Shown: positions 11,730-27,190, counted from the first letter of the stretch. The stretch is DNA of 64,000 bases from Apostichopus japonicus (GCF_037975245.1 NC_092564.1:486601-550600); one strand, 5' to 3'. Translations and numbers: made by a program. Notes: generated from the sequence alone by a model not told the origin.

Positions 11730-13786
11730 CACAGATGCGACATACATAACCAACACAAACACTCATACACACAAAACTCAAGGATGCATGGTTCATCACA
11801 CCAAGGATAAAGACATACAATACCAACACAAACTCTCATACACACAAACTCAAAGATGCAAGGTGTGGTTATACTGCTTCATCACACCAAGGATAAAGAC
11901 ATACAATACCAACACAAACACTCATACACACAAAACTCAAGGATGCAAGGTGTGTTATACTGCTTCATCACACCAAGGATAAAGACATACAATACCAACA
12001 CAAACACTCATACACACAAAACTCGAGGATGCAAGGTGTGTTATACTGCTTCATCACACCAAGGATAAAGACATACAATACCAACACAAACACTCATACA
12101 CACAAAACTGAAGGATGCATGGTTCATCACACCAAGGATAAAGACATACAATACCAACACAAACCCTCATACACACAAACTCAAAGATGCAAGGTGTGGT
12201 TATACTGCTTCATCACACCAAGGATAAAGACATACAATACCAACACAAACACACATACACACAAAACTCAAGGATGCAAGGTGTGGTTATACTGCTTCAT
12301 CACACCAAGGATAATAGACATACAATACCAACACAAACACCCATACACACAAAACTCAAGGATGCAAGGTGTGGTTATACTGCTTCATCACACCAAGGAT
12401 AATAGACATACAATACCAACACAAACACCCATACACACAAAACTCAAGGATGCAAGGTGTGGTTATACTGCTTCATCACACCAAGGATAAAGACATACAA
12501 TACCAACACAAACACTCATACACTCATACACACAAACTCAAAGATGCAAGGTGTGTTATACTGCTTCATCACACCAAGGATAATAGACATACAATACCAA
12601 CACAAACACACATACACACAAAACTCAAGGATGCAAGGTGTGGTTATACTGCTTCATCACACCAAGGATAATAGACATACAATACCAACACAAACACCCA
12701 TACACACAAAACTCAAGGATGCAAGGTGTGGTTATACTGCTTCATCACACCAAGGATAATAGACATACAATACCAACACAAACACCCATACACACAAAAC
12801 TCAAGGATGCAAGGTGTGGTTATACTGCTTCATCACACCAAGGATAAAGACATACAATACCAACACAAACACCCATACACACAAAACTCAAGGATGCAAG
12901 GTGTGGTTATACTGCTTCATCACACCAAGGATAATAGACATACAATACCAACACAAACACACATACACACAAACTCAAGGATGCAAGGTGTGGTTATACT
13001 GCTTCATCACACCAAGGATAATAGACATACAATACCAACACAAACACCCATACACACAAAACTCAAGGATGCAAGGTGTGGATATACTGCTTCATCACAC
13101 CAAGGATAAAGACATACAATACCAACACAAACACTCATACACACAAAACTCAAGGATGCAAGGTGTGTTATACTGCTTCATCACACCAAGGATAAAGACA
13201 TACAATACCAACACAAACACTCATACACACAAAACTGAAGGATGCATGGTTCATCACACCAAGGATAAAGACATACAATACCAACACAAACACTCATACA
13301 CACAAACTCAAAGATGCAAGGTGTGGTTATACTGCTTCATCACACCAAGGATAATAGACATACAATACCAACACAAACACCCATACACACAAAACTCAAG
13401 GATGCAAGGTGTGGTTATACTGCTTCATCACACCAAGGATAAAGACATACAATACCAACACAAACACCCATACACACAAAACTCAAGGATGCAAGGTGTG
13501 GTTATACTGCTTCATCACACCAAGGATAATAGACATACAATACCAACACAAACACCCATACACACAAAACTCAAGGATGCAAGGTGTGGTTATACTGCTT
13601 CATCACACCAAGGATAAAGACATACAATACCAACACAAACACTCATACACACAAACTCAAAGATGCAAGGTGTGGTTATACTGCTTCATCACACCAAGGA
13701 TAAAGACATACAATACCAACACAAACACACATACACACAAAACTCAAGGATGCAAGGTGTTTTTATACTGCTTCATCACAGAGGGA
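11730..13786. repeat. About 88-bp minisatellite with long and short unit variants, about 24 copies
   Basis: Units begin ggataaagacatacaatacc (or ggataatagacatacaat), continue with aacacaaacactcatacaca and aactcaaggatgcaaggtgt, and close with tatactgcttcatcacacca. Two short-unit types lack most of the ggtgtggttatactgcttca block and read gatgcatggttcatcaca instead (about 11785, 12115 and 13243). The taaagac form and the taatagac form alternate in blocks, indicating repeated local duplication. ORFs of up to 267 aa run through because several frames lack stops; they are not genes. Confidence 0.95.
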
Positions 13787-14075
13787 TAAATGAATTCTTG
13801 GGAAGATTTGTCATCAGATATGGAAGATTCAGGTCACCAATTCCTCTCTTGATTGCACTGTTATGATAGACTTATATGAGACTCACTGATCACTGATGCA
13901 GCTTTCTTGATGATAAAATCATAATGAACCCTCTTTTGTCTTCGTAACATATACTTCTATATATAAGAAAATCTGAATCACAATAATCCACAAAAAGATT
14001 GAGGTTGCAAATATATCATCACCTCCATTAGTGAGGCTAGTCATTAATGTGTCATAATTATATCAGTGGACACCT
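13787..14075 (+). other. Unique spacer inside the last intron of gene 1
   Basis: About 290 bp of AT-rich unique sequence between the 88-bp and 34-bp arrays. Nothing recognisable is present. Confidence 0.6.
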
Positions 14076-17000
14076 CTCCAACAGTCCTATACAAAGTGAA
14101 TAAAAACGGCTGCAACAATCCTATACAAAATGAGAGAAACGGCTGCAACAATCCTATACAAAATGAATAGAAAGGGCTCAAGCAATCCTATACAAAGTGA
14201 ATAGAAAGGGCTCAAATGATCCTATTAAAAGTGAATAGAAAGGGCTCTAATGATCCTATACAAAGTGTATAGAAAGGTCTTAAACAATCCTATACAAAGT
14301 TTTTAGAAAGGGCTCCAACAATCCTATACAAGGTGAATAGAAAGGGCTCCAACGATCCTATACAAAGTGAATAGAAAGGGCTCCAACAATCCTAAACAAA
14401 GTGAATAGAAAGGGCTCAAACAATCCTTTACAAAATGAATAGAAAGGGCTACAAGGCTCCTATACAAAGTGAATCTAACAATCCTATACAAAGTGAATAG
14501 AAAGGGATCCAAAGATCCTATGCAAAGTGAAAAGAAATGGCTTCAACAATCCTATACAAAGTGCATAGGAAGGGCTCCTACGATCTTATGAAAAGTGAAT
14601 AGAAGGGGCTCCAACGATCCAATAAAAAGTGTATAGAAAGGGCTCCAATGATCCTATACAAAATGAATAGAAAGGGCTTAAACAATCCTATACAAAGTGA
14701 ATAGAAAGGGCTCCAACAATCATATACAAAGTGAATAGAAAGGGCTCAAACAATCCTATAAAAAGTGAATAGAAAGGGCTCCAACAATCCTTTACAAAGT
14801 GAATAGAAAGGGCTCAAACGATCCTATTAAAAGTGAATAGAAAGGGCTTCAAAATCCAATTGAAAGTGAATAGAAAGGGCTTCAATGATCCTATACAAAG
14901 TGTATAGAAAGGGCTCAAACAATCTTATACAAAGTGATTTGGAAGGGCTCAAACAATCCTATAAAAAGTGAATAGAAAGCACTCCAATAATCCTATAAAA
15001 AGTGAAAAGAAAGGGCTCAAACAATACTATACAAAGTGAATAGAAAGGACTCCAATGATCCTATAAAAAGTGAATAGAAAGGGCTCCAACGATCTTATCA
15101 AAATTTTTAGAAAGCGCTCCAATGATCCTAAACAAAGTGAATAGAAAGGGCTAAATAGAAATGGCTCAAACAATCCTATAAAAAGTGAATAGAAAGGGCT
15201 CCAACGATCCTATTAAAAGTGAATAGAAAGGGCTCCAATGATCCTATACAAAGTGTATAGAAAGGTCTTAAACAATCCTATACAAAGTGTTTAGAAAGGG
15301 CTCCAACGATCATATAAAAAGTGAATAGAAAGGGCTCCAATGATCTTATAAAAAGTGTATATAAAGGGCTCCAATGATCCTAAACAAAGTGAATAGAAAG
15401 GGCTCAAACAATCCTATAAAAAGTGAATAGAAGCACTCCAACAATCCTATCAAAAGTGAAAAGAAAGGGCTCAAACAATCCTATACAAAGTGAATAGAAA
15501 GGACTCCAATGATCCTATCAATGTGAAGAGAAAGGGTTCCAATGATCCTATTAAAAGTGAATAGAAAGGGCTTCAAGGATCCTATGCAAAGTGAATAGAA
15601 ACGGCTCCAACAATCCTATTAAAAGTGAATAGAAAGTGCTCCAACGATCCAATAAAAAGTGAATAGAAAGGGCTCAAACAATCCTATTCAAAGTGAATAG
15701 AAAGGACTCCAATGATCCTATACAAAGTGAAGAGAAAGGGCTCCAATGATCCTATAAAAAGTGAATAAAAATGGCTCCAACGATATTAAACAAAGTGAAT
15801 AGAATGGGCTCAAACAATCCTATACAAAGTGATTAGAAAAGGCTCTAACAATCCAATAAAAAGAGAATAGAATGGGCTTCAATGATCCTATACAATGTGT
15901 ATAGAAAGGGCTCCAACAATCCTATAAAAAGCGAATAGAAAGGGCTCCAATGATTCTATACAAAGTGAATAGAAAGGGCTCCAACGATCATATAAAAAGT
16001 GAATAGAAAGGGCTCCAATCTCTTATGAAAAGTGTATAGAGAGGGCTCCAATGATATTAAACAAAGTGAATAGAATGGGCTCAAACAATCCTATACAAAG
16101 TGAAAAGAAAAGGCTCCAACGATCCTATTTAAAAGGTATAGAAAGGGCTCCAACGATCCAATAAAAAGTGAATAGAAAGGGCTTCAGTGCACCTATACAA
16201 AGTGTATAGAAAGGGCTCCAACAATCCTATAAAAAGCAAATAGAAAGGGCTCCAATGATCCTATAAAAAGTGAATAGAAAGGGCTCCAACAATACTATAC
16301 AAAGTGAATAAAAAGGGCTCTAACAATCCTATTAAAAGTGAATAGAAAGGGCTCCAATGATCCTATACAAAGTGAATAGAAAGGGCTCCAACGCTCCTAT
16401 GCCAAGTGAATAGAAAGGGCTCCAACAATCCTATACGAAGTGAATAAAAAGGGCTCTAACGATCCTTTCAAAAGCAAATAGAAAGGGCTCCAATGATCCT
16501 ATACAAAGTGTATAGAAAGGTCTTAAACAATCCTATACAAAGTGTTCAGAAAGGGCTCCAACGATCATATAAAAAGTGAATAGAAAGGGCTCCAACGATC
16601 TTATAAAAAGTGTATATAAAGGGCTCCAATGATACTCAACAAAGTGAATAGAAAGGGCTCAAACAATCCTATAAAAAGTGAATAGAAAGCACTCCAACAA
16701 TCCTATCAAAAGTGAAAAGAAAGGGCTCAAACAATCCTATACAAAGTGAATAGAAAGGATTCCAATGATCCTATACAAAGTGAAGAGAAAGGGCTCCAAT
16801 GATCCTATAAAAAGTGAATAGAAACGGCTCCAAGGATCCTATGCAAAGTGAATAGAAACGGCTCCAACAATCCTATTAAAAGTGAATAGAAAGTGCTATA
16901 ACAATCCAATAAAAAGTGAATAGAAAGGGCTCCAATGATCCTATACAAAGTGTATAGAAAGGTCTTAAACAATCCTATACAAAGTGTTTAGAAAGGGCTC

Positions 17001-20000
17001 CAACGATCCAATAAAAAGTGAATAAAAAGGGCTCCAACGATCTTATCAAAATTTTAAGAAAGGGCTCCAATGATCCTAAACAAAGTGAATAGAAACGGCT
17101 CCAACAATCCTATTAAAAGTGAATAGAAAGTGCTCCAACGATCCAATAAAAAGTGAATAGAAAGGGCTCCAATGATCCTATACCAAGTGTATAGAAAGGT
17201 CTTAAACAATCCTATACAAAGTGTTTAGAAAGGACTCCAACGATCATATAAAAAGTGAATAGAAAGGGCTCCAACGATCTTATAAAAAGTGTATATAAAG
17301 GGCTCCAATGATCCTAAACAAAGTGAATAGAAAGGGCTCAAACAATCCTATAAAAAGTGAATAGAAGCACTCCAACAATCCTATCAAAAGTGAAAAGAAA
17401 GGGCTCAAACAATCCTATACAAAGTGAATAGAAAGGACTCCAATGATCCTATCAATGTGAAGAGAAAGGGTTCCAATGATCCTATTAAAAGTGAATAGAA
17501 AGGGCTCCAAGGATCCTATGCAAAGTGAATAGAAACGGCTCCAACAATCCTATTAAAAGTGAATAGAAAGTGCTCCAACGATCCAATAAAAAGTGAATAG
17601 AAAGGGCTCAAACAATCCTATTCAAAGTGAATAGAAAGGACTCCAATGATCCTATACAAAGTGAAGAGAAAGGGCTCCAATGATCCTATAAAAAGTGAAT
17701 AAAAATGGCTCCAACGATATTAAACAAAGTGAATAGAATGGGCTCAAACAATCCTATACAAAGTGATTAGAAAAGGCTCTAACAATCCAATAAAAAGAGA
17801 ATAGAATGGGCTTCAATGATCCTATACAATGTGTATAGAAAGGGCTCCAACAATCCTATAAAAAGCAAATAGAAAGGGCTCCAACAATCCTATAAAAAGC
17901 GAATAGAAAGGGCTCCAATGATTCTATACAAAGTGAATAGAAAGGGCTCCAACGATCATATAAAAAGTGAATAGAAAGGGCTCCAATCTCTTATGAAAAG
18001 TGTATAGAGAGGGCTCCAATGATATTAAACAAAGTGAATAGAATGGGCTCAAACAATCCTATACAAAGTGAAAAGAAAAGGCTCCAACGATCCTATTTAA
18101 AAGGTATAGAAAGGGCTCCAACGATCCAATAAAAAGTGAATAGAAAGGGCTTCAGTGCACCTATACAAAGTGTATAGAAAGGGCTCCAACAATCCTATAA
18201 AAAGCAAATAGAAAGGGCTCTAATGATCCTATAAAAAGTGAATAGAAAGGGCTCCAACAATACTATACAAAGTGAATAAAAAGGGCTCTAACAATCCTAT
18301 TAAAAGTGAATAGAAAGGGCTCCAATGATCCTATACAAAGTGAATAGAAAGGGCTCCAACGCTCCTATGCCAAGTGAATAGAAAGGGCTCCAACAATCCT
18401 ATACAAAGTGAATAAAAAGGGCTCTAACGATCCTTTCAAAAGCAAATAGAAAGGGCTCCAATGATCCTATACAAAGTGTATAGAAAGGTCTTAAACAATC
18501 CTATACAAAGTGTTCAGAAAGGGCTCCAACGATCATATAAAAAGTGAATAGAAAGGGCTCCAACGATCTTATAAAAAGTGTATATAAAGGGCTCCAATGA
18601 TACTCAACAAAGTGAATAGAAAGGGCTCAAACAATCCTATAAAAAGTGAATAGAAAGCACTCCAACAATCCTATCAAAAGTGAAAAGAAAGGGCTCAAAC
18701 AATCCTATACAAAGTGAATAGAAAGGATTCCAATGATCCTATACAAAGTGAAGAGAAAGGGCTCCAATGATCCTATAAAAAGTGAATAGAAACGGCTCCA
18801 AGGATCCTATGCAAAGTGAATAGAAACGGCTCCAACAATCCTATTAAAAGTGAATAGAAAGTGCTATAACAATCCAATAAAAAATGAATAGAAAGGGCTC
18901 CAATGATCCTATACAAAGTGTATAGAAAGGTCTTAAACAATCCTATACAAAGTGTTTAGAAAGGGCTCCAACGATCCAATGAAAAGTGAATAAAAAGGGC
19001 TCCAACGATCTTATCAAAATTTTAAGAAAGGGCTCCAATGATCCTAAACAAAGTGAATAGAAACGGCTCCAACAATCCTATTAAAAGTGAATAGAAAGTG
19101 CTCCAACGATCCAATAAAAAGTGAATAGAAAGGGCTCCAATGATCCTATACCAAGTGTATAGAAAGGTCTTAAACAATCCTATACAAAGTGAATAGAAAG
19201 GGCTTAATAGAAAGGGCTCAAACAATCCTATACAAAGTGAATAGAAAGGGCTCAAACGATCCTATTAAAAGTGAATAGAAAGGGCTTCAACAATCCTATA
19301 CAAGGTGAATAGAAAGGGCTCAAACGATCCTATACAAAGTGAATAGAAAGGACTCCAATGATCCTTTGCAAAGTGAATAGAAAGACCTTCAATAATCCTA
19401 TACAAAGTGAATAGAAAGGGCTCCAACGATCTTATCAAAATTTTTAGAAAGGGCTCCAATGATCCTAAACAAAGTGAATAGAAAGGGCTAAATAGAAACG
19501 GCTCAAACAATCCTATAAAAAGTGAATAGAAAGGGCTCCAACGATCCTATTAAAAGTGAATAGAAAGGGCTCCAATGATCCTATACAAAGTGTATAGAAA
19601 GGTCTTAAACAATCCTATACAAAGTGTTTAGAAAGGGCTCCAACGATCATATAAAAAGTGAAAAGAAAGGGCTCAAACAATCCTATACAAAGTGAATAGA
19701 AAGGACTCCAATGATCCTATCAATGTGAAGAGAAAGGGTTCCAATGATCCTATTAAAAGTGAATAGAAAGGGCTCCAAGGATCCTATGCAAAGTGAATAG
19801 AAACGGCTCCAACAATCCTATTAAAAGTGAATAGAAAGTGCTCCAACGATCCAATAAAAAGTGAATAGAAAGGGCTCAAACAATCCTATTCAAAGTGAAT
19901 AGAAAGGACTCCAATGATCCTATACAAAGTGAAGAGAAAGGGCTCCAATGATCCTATAAAAAGTGAATAAAAATGGCTCCAACGATATTAAACAAAGTGA

Positions 20001-23000
20001 ATAGAATGGGCTCAAACAATCCTATACAAAGTGATTAGAAAAGGCTCTAACAATCCAATAAAAAGAGAATAGAATGGGCTTCAATGATCCTATACAATGT
20101 GTATAGAAAGGGCTCCAACAATCCTATAAAAAGCAAATAGAAAGGGCTCCAACAATCCTACAAAAAGCGAATAGAAAGGGCTCCAATGATTCTATACAAA
20201 GTGAATAGAAAGGGCTCCAACGATCATATAAAAAGTGAATAGAAAGGGCTCCAATCTCTTATGAAAAGTGTATAGAGAGGGCTCCAATGATATTAAACAA
20301 AGTGAATAGAATGGGCTCAAACAATCCTATACAAAGTGAAAAGAAAAGGCTCCAACGATCCTATTTAAAAGGTATAGAAAGGGCTCCAACGATCCAATAA
20401 AAAGTGAATAGAAAGGGCTTCAGTGCACCTATACAAAGTGTATAGAAAGGGCTCCAACAATCCTATAAAAAGCAAATAGAAAGGGCTCCAATGATCCTAT
20501 AAAAAGTGAATAGAAAGGGCTCCAACAATACTATACAAAGTGAATAAAAAGGGCTCTAACAATCCTATTAAAAGTGAATAGAAAGGGCTCCAATGATCCT
20601 ATACAAAGTGAATAGAAAGGGCTCCAACGCTCCTATGCCAAGTGAATAGAAAGGGCTCCAACAATCCTATACGAAGTGAATAAAAAGGGCTCTAACGATC
20701 CTTTCAAAAGCAAATAGAAAGGGCTCCAATGATCCTATACAAAGTGTATAGAAAGGTCTTAAACAATCCTATACAAAGTGTTCAGAAAGGGCTCCAACGA
20801 TCATATAAAAAGTGAATAGAAAGGGCTCCAACGATCTTATAAAAAGTGTATATAAAGGGCTCCAATGATACTCAACAAAGTGAATAGAAAGGGCTCAAAC
20901 AATCCTATAAAAAGTGAATAGAAAGCACTCCAACAATCCTATCAAAAGTGAAAAGAAAGGGCTCAAACAATCCTATACAAAGTGAATAGAAAGGATTCCA
21001 ATGATCCTATACAAAGTGAAGAGAAAGGGCTCCAATGATCCTATAAAAAGTGAATAGAAACGGCTCCAAGGATCCTATGCAAAGTGAATAGAAACGGCTC
21101 CAACAATCCTATTAAAAGTGAATAGAAAGTGCTATAACAATCCAATAAAAAGTGAATAGAAAGGGCTCCAATGATCCTATACAAAGTGTATAGAAAGGTC
21201 TTAAACAATCCTATACAAAGTGTTTAGAAAGGGCTCCAACGATCCAATAAAAAGTGAATAAAAAGGGCTCCAACGATCTTATCAAAATTTTAAGAAAGGG
21301 CTCCAATGATCCTAAACAAAGTGAATAGAAACGGCTCCAACAATCCTATTAAAAGTGAATAGAAAGTGCTCCAACGATCCAATAAAAAGTGAATAGAAAG
21401 GGCTCCAATGATCCTATACCAAGTGTATAGAAAGGTCTTAAACAATCCTATACAAAGTGTTTAGAAAGGGCTCCAACGATCATATAAAAAGTGAATAGAA
21501 AGGGCTCCAACGATCTTATAAAAAGTGTATATAAAGGGCTCCAATGATCCTAAACAAAGTGAATAGAAAGGGCTCAAACAATCCTATAAAAAGTGAATAG
21601 AAGCACTCCAACAATCCTATCAAAAGTGAAAAGAAAGGGCTCAAACAATCCTATACAAAGTGAATAGAAAGGACTCCAATGATCCTATCAATGTGAAGAG
21701 AAAGGGTTCCAATGATCCTATTAAAAGTGAATAGAAAGGGCTCCAAGGATCCTATGCAAAGTGAATAGAAAGGGCTCCAATGATCCTATACCAAGTGTAT
21801 AGAAAGGTCTTAAACAATCCTATACAAAGTGAATAGAAAGGGCTTAATAGAAAGGGCTCAAACAATCCTATACAAAGTGAATAGAAAGGGCTCAAACGAT
21901 CCTATTAAAAGTGAATAGAAAGGGCTTCAACAATCCTATACAAGGTGAATAGAAAGGGCTCAAACGATCCTATACAAAGTGAATAGAAAGGACTCCAATG
22001 ATCCTTTGCAAAGTGAATAGAAAGACCTTCAATAATCCTATACAAAGTGAATAGAAAGGGCTCCAACAATCATATAAAAAGTGAATAGAATGGGCTCCAA
22101 CGATAATATAAAAAGTGAATAGAAAGGGCTCCAACGATCATTGAAAAAGTGAATAGAAAGGGCTCCAATGATCCTAAACAAAGTGAATAGAAAGGGCTCA
22201 AACGATCCTACACAAAGTTAACAGAAAGGACTCCAATGATCCTTTGCAAAGTGAATAGAAAGACCTTCAATAATCCTATACAAAGTGAATAGAAAGGACT
22301 CCAACGATTTTATAAAAAGTGAATAGAAAGGGCTCCAACGATCCTAAACAAAGTGAATAGAAAGGGCTCAAACAATCCTATACAAAGTGAATAGAAAGGG
22401 CTCCAACGATCCTATTAAAAGTGAATAGAAAGGGCTCCAACGATCATATAAAAAGTGAATAGAAAGGGCTCCAACGATCTTATAAAAAGTGTATATAAAG
22501 GGCTCCAATGATACTCAACAAAGTGAATAGAAAGGGCTCAAACAATCCTATAAAAAGTGAATAGAAAGCACTACAACAATCCTATCAAAAGTGAAAAGAA
22601 AGGGCTCAAACAATCCTATACAAAGTGAATAGAAAGGATTCCAATGATCCTATACAAAGTGAAGAGAAAGGGCTCCAATGATCCTATAAAAAGTGAATAG
22701 AAATGGCTCCAACGATATTAAACAAAGTGAATAGAATGGGCTCAAACAATCCTATACAAAGTGATTAGAAAACTCTCTAACAATCCAATAAAAAGAGAAT
22801 AGAATGGGCTTCAATGATCCTGTACAATGTGTATAGAAAGGGCTCCAACAATCCTATAAAAAGCAAATAGAAAGGGCTCCAACAATGTGAAGAGAAAGGG
22901 TTCCAATGATCCTATTAAAAGTGAATAGAAAGGGCTCCAAGGATCCTATGCAAAGTGAATAAAAAGGGCTCCAACGATCTTATCAAAATTTTAAGAAAGT

Positions 23001-26000
23001 TCTCCAATGATCCTAAACAAAGTGAATAGAAAGGGCTAAATAGAAACAGCTCAAACAATCCTATACAAAGTGAATAGAAAGGACTCCAATGATCCTATAC
23101 AAAGTGAAGAGAAAGGGTTCCAATGATCCTATAAAAAGTGAATAGAAAGGGCTCCAAGGATCCTATGCAAAGTGAATAGAAACAGCTCCAATGATCCTAT
23201 ACAAAGTGTATAGAAAGGTCTTAAACAATCCTATACAAAGTGTTCAGAAAGGGCTCCAACGATCATATAAAAAGTGAATAGAAAGGGCTCCAACGATCTT
23301 ATAAAAAGTGTATATAAAGGGCTCCAATGATACTCAACAAAGTGAATAGAAAGGGCTCAAACAATCCTATAAAAAGTGAATAGAAAGCACTCCAACAATC
23401 CTATCAAAAGTGAAAAGAAAGGGCTCAAACAATCCTATACAAAGTGAATAGAAAGGATTCCAATGATCCTATACAAAGTGAAGAGAAAGGGCTCCAATGA
23501 TCCTATAAAAAGTGAATAGAAACGGCTCCAAGGATCCTATGCAAAGTGAATAGAAACGGCTCCAACAATCCTATTAAAAGTGAATAGAAAGTGCTATAAC
23601 AATCCAATAAAAAGTGAATAGAAAGGGCTCCAATGATCCTATACAAAGTGTATAGAAAGGTCTTAAACAATCCTATACAAAGTGTTTAGAAAGGGCTCCA
23701 ACGATCCAATAAAAAGTGAATAAAAAGGGCTCCAACGATCTTATCAAAATTTTAAGAAAGGGCTCCAATGATCCTAAACAAAGTGAATAGAAACGGCTCC
23801 AACAATCCTATTAAAAGTGAATAGAAAGTGCTCCAACGATCCAATAAAAAGTGAATAGAAAGGGCTCCAATGATCCTATACCAAGTGTATAGAAAGGTCT
23901 TAAACAATCCTATACAAAGTGTTTAGAAAGGGCTCCAACGATCATATAAAAAGTGAATAGAAAGGGCTCCAACGATCTTATAAAAAGTGTATATAAAGGG
24001 CTCCAATGATCCTAAACAAAGTGAATAGAAAGGGCTCAAACAATCCTATAAAAAGTGAATAGAAGCACTCCAACAATCCTATCAAAAGTGAAAAGAAAGG
24101 GCTCAAACAATCCTATACAAAGTGAATAGAAAGGACTCCAATGATCCTATCAATGTGAAGAGAAAGGGTTCCAATGATCCTATTAAAAGTGAATAGAAAG
24201 GGCTCCAAGGATCCTATGCAAAGTGAATAGAAAGGGCTCCAATGATCCTATACCAAGTGTATAGAAAGGTCTTAAACAATCCTATACAAAGTGAATAGAA
24301 AGGGCTTAATAGAAATTGCTCAAACAATCCTATACAAAGTGAATAGAAAGGGCTCAAACGATCCTATTAAAAGTGAATAGAAAGGGCTTCAACAATCCTA
24401 TACAAGGTGAATAGAAAGGGCTCAAACGATCCTATACAAAGTGAATAGAAAGGACTCCAATGATCCTTTGCAAAGTGAATAGAAAGACCTTCAATAATCC
24501 TATACAAAGTGAATAGAAAGGGCTCCAACAATCATATAAAAAGTGAATAGAATGGGCTCCAACGATAATATAAAAAGTGAATAGAAAGGGCTCCAACGAT
24601 CATTGAAAAAGTGAATAGAAAGGGCTCCAATGATCCTAAACAAAGTGAATAGAAAGGGCTCAAACGATCCTACACAAAGTTAACAGAAAGGACTCCAATG
24701 ATCCTTTGCAAAGTGAATAGAAAGACCTTCAATAATCCTATACAAAGTGAATAGAAAGGACTCCAACGATTTTATAAAAAGTGAATAGAAAGGGCTCCAA
24801 CGATCCTAAACAAAGTGAATAGAAAGGGCTCAAACAATCCTATACAAAGTGAATAGAAAGGGCTCCAACGATCCTATTAAAAGTGAATAGAAAGGGCTCC
24901 AACGATCATATAAAAAGTGAATAGAAAGGGCTCCAACGATCTTATAAAAAGTGTATATAAAGGGCTCCAATGATACTCAACAAAGTGAATAGAAAGGGCT
25001 CAAACAATCCTATAAAAAGTGAATAGAAAGCACTACAACAATCCTATCAAAAGTGAAAAGAAAGGGCTCAAACAATCCTATACAAAGTGAATAGAAAGGA
25101 TTCCAATGATCCTATACAAAGTGAAGAGAAAGGGCTCCAATGATCCTATAAAAAGTGAATAGAAATGGCTCCAACGATATTAAACAAAGTGAATAGAATG
25201 GGCTCAAACAATCCTATACAAAGTGATTAGAAAACTCTCTAACAATCCAATAAAAAGAGAATAGAATGGGCTTCAATGATCCTATACAATGTGTATAGAA
25301 AGGGCTCCAACAATCCTATAAAAAGCAAATAGAAAGGGCTCCAACAATGTGAAGAGAAAGGGTTCCAATGATCCTATTAAAAGTGAATAGAAAGGGCTCC
25401 AAGGATCCTATGCAAAGTGAATAAAAAGGGCTCCAACGATCTTATCAAAATTTTAAGAAAGGGCTCCAATGATCCTAAACAAAGTGAATAGAAAGGGCTA
25501 AATAGAAACAGCTCAAACAATCCTATACAAAGTGAATAGAAAGGACTCCAATGATCCTATACAAAGTGAAGAGAAAGGGTTCCAATGATCCTATAAAAAG
25601 TGAATAGAAAGGGCTCCAAGGATCCTATGCAAAGTGAATAGAAACAGCTCCAATGATCCTATACAAAGTGTATAGAAAGGTCTTAAACAATCCTATACAA
25701 AGTGTTTAGAAAGGGCTCCAACGATCATATAAAAAGTGAATAGAAAGGGCTCCAACGATCTTATAAAAAATTTTCAGAAAGGGCCCCAATGATCCTAAAC
25801 AAAGTGAATAGAAAGGGCTTAATAGAAAGGGCTCAAACAATCCTATAAAAAGTGAATAGAAAGGGCTCAAACGATCCTATTAAAAGTGAATAGAAAGGGC
25901 TTCAACAATCCTATACAAGGTGAATAGAAAGACCTTCAATAATCCTATACAAAGTGAATAGAAAGGGCTCCAACGATCCAATAAAAAGTGAATAGAAAGG

Positions 26001-27150
26001 GCTCCAATGATCCTATACAAAATGAATAGAAAGGGCTAAAACAATCCTATACAAAGTGAATAGAAAGGGCTCCAACAATCATATACAAAGTGAATAGAAA
26101 TGGCTCAAACAATCCTATAAAAAGTGAATAGAAAGGGCTCCAATGATCCTTTACAAAGTGAATAAAAAGGGCTCAACAATCCTATTAAAAGTGAATAGAA
26201 AGGGCTTCAACAATCCAATTGAAAGTGAATAGAAAGGGCTTCAATGATCCTATACAAAGTGTATAGAAAGGGCTCAATCTTATACAAAGTGATTTGGAAG
26301 GGCTCAAACAATCCTATAAAAAGTGAATAGAAAGCACTCCAACAATCCTATAAAAAGTGAAAAGAAAGGGCTTAAACAATCCTATTCAAAGTGAATAGAA
26401 AGGACTCCAATGATCGTATAAAAAGTGAATAGAAAGGGTTCCAATGATCCTATACAAAGTGTATAGAAAGGGCTCCAACAATCCTATAAAAAGCAAATAG
26501 AAAGGGCTCCAACAATCCTATAAAATGTGAATAGAAAGGGCTCCAATTATTCTATACAAAGTGAATAGAAAGGGCTCCAACGATCCTATTTAAAGTGTAT
26601 AGAAAGGGCTCCAACGATCCAATAAAAAGTGAATAGAAAGGGCTTCAATGATCCTATACAAAGTGTATAGAAAGGGCTCCATTAATCCTATAAAAAGCAA
26701 ATAGAAAGGGCTCCAATGATCCTATAAAAAGTGAATTGAAAGTGCTTCAACGCTCCTATGCCAAGTGAATAGAAAGGGCTCCAACAATCCTATACAAAGT
26801 GAATAAAAAGGGCTCTAACGATCCTATTTAAAGTGAATAGAAAGGGCTCCAATGATCCTATACAAAGTGAATAGAAAAGGGTTCCAACGCTCCTATGCCA
26901 AGTGAATAGAAAGGGCTCCAACAATCCTATACAAAGTGAATAAAAAGGGCTCTAACGATCCTATAAATAGTGAATAAAAAGGGCTCCAATGATCCTATAC
27001 AAATGAGTAGAAAGGCTCCAACAATCCTATACAAAGTGAATATAAAGGGCTCCAACAATCCTCTACAAGTGAGTAGAAAGGGCTCCAACAATCCTATACA
27101 AAGTGAATAGAAAGGGCTCCAACAATCCTATACAAAGTGAATAGAAAAGG
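14076..27150. repeat. 34-bp minisatellite, block A, with higher-order repeats (about 385 units)
   Basis: The basic unit is gatcctatacaaagtgaata followed by gaaagggctccaac/t, with variants (tataaaa, tattaaa, tacaaa; agtgaata/agtgtata; gggctcaaa). Diverged units are arranged in longer repeats. For example, ggcttcagtgcacctataca occurs near 16180, 18148 and 20416, and the ggtcttaaacaatcctatac variant recurs every one to two kilobases. Long stretches such as about 22060-24500 and 24520-26000 are near-identical to one another. It lies inside the last intron of gene 1. Minus-strand ORFs of 60-80 aa arise by chance. Confidence 0.97.
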
Positions 27151-27190
27151 TGCCAAAACAGTTCTCTGGGATACTCCCATATTAATACAA
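27151..27190. repeat. Embedded copy of the array's right-flank sequence (fossil edge)
   Basis: The sequence gccaaaacagttctctggga followed by tactcccatattaatacaaa interrupts the 34-bp array. It recurs with one mismatch at 33101-33140, where it is the true right edge and runs on into unique DNA. Immediately after it, at 27191, the sequence resumes as at 14513 (agatcctatgcaaagtgaaa), the left part of block A. Confidence 0.9.

Noticed and set aside
12814-13617. 267-aa and other ORFs in the 88-bp array
   Set aside because: Pure repeat translation in several overlapping frames, within an intron whose flanking exons join in phase.
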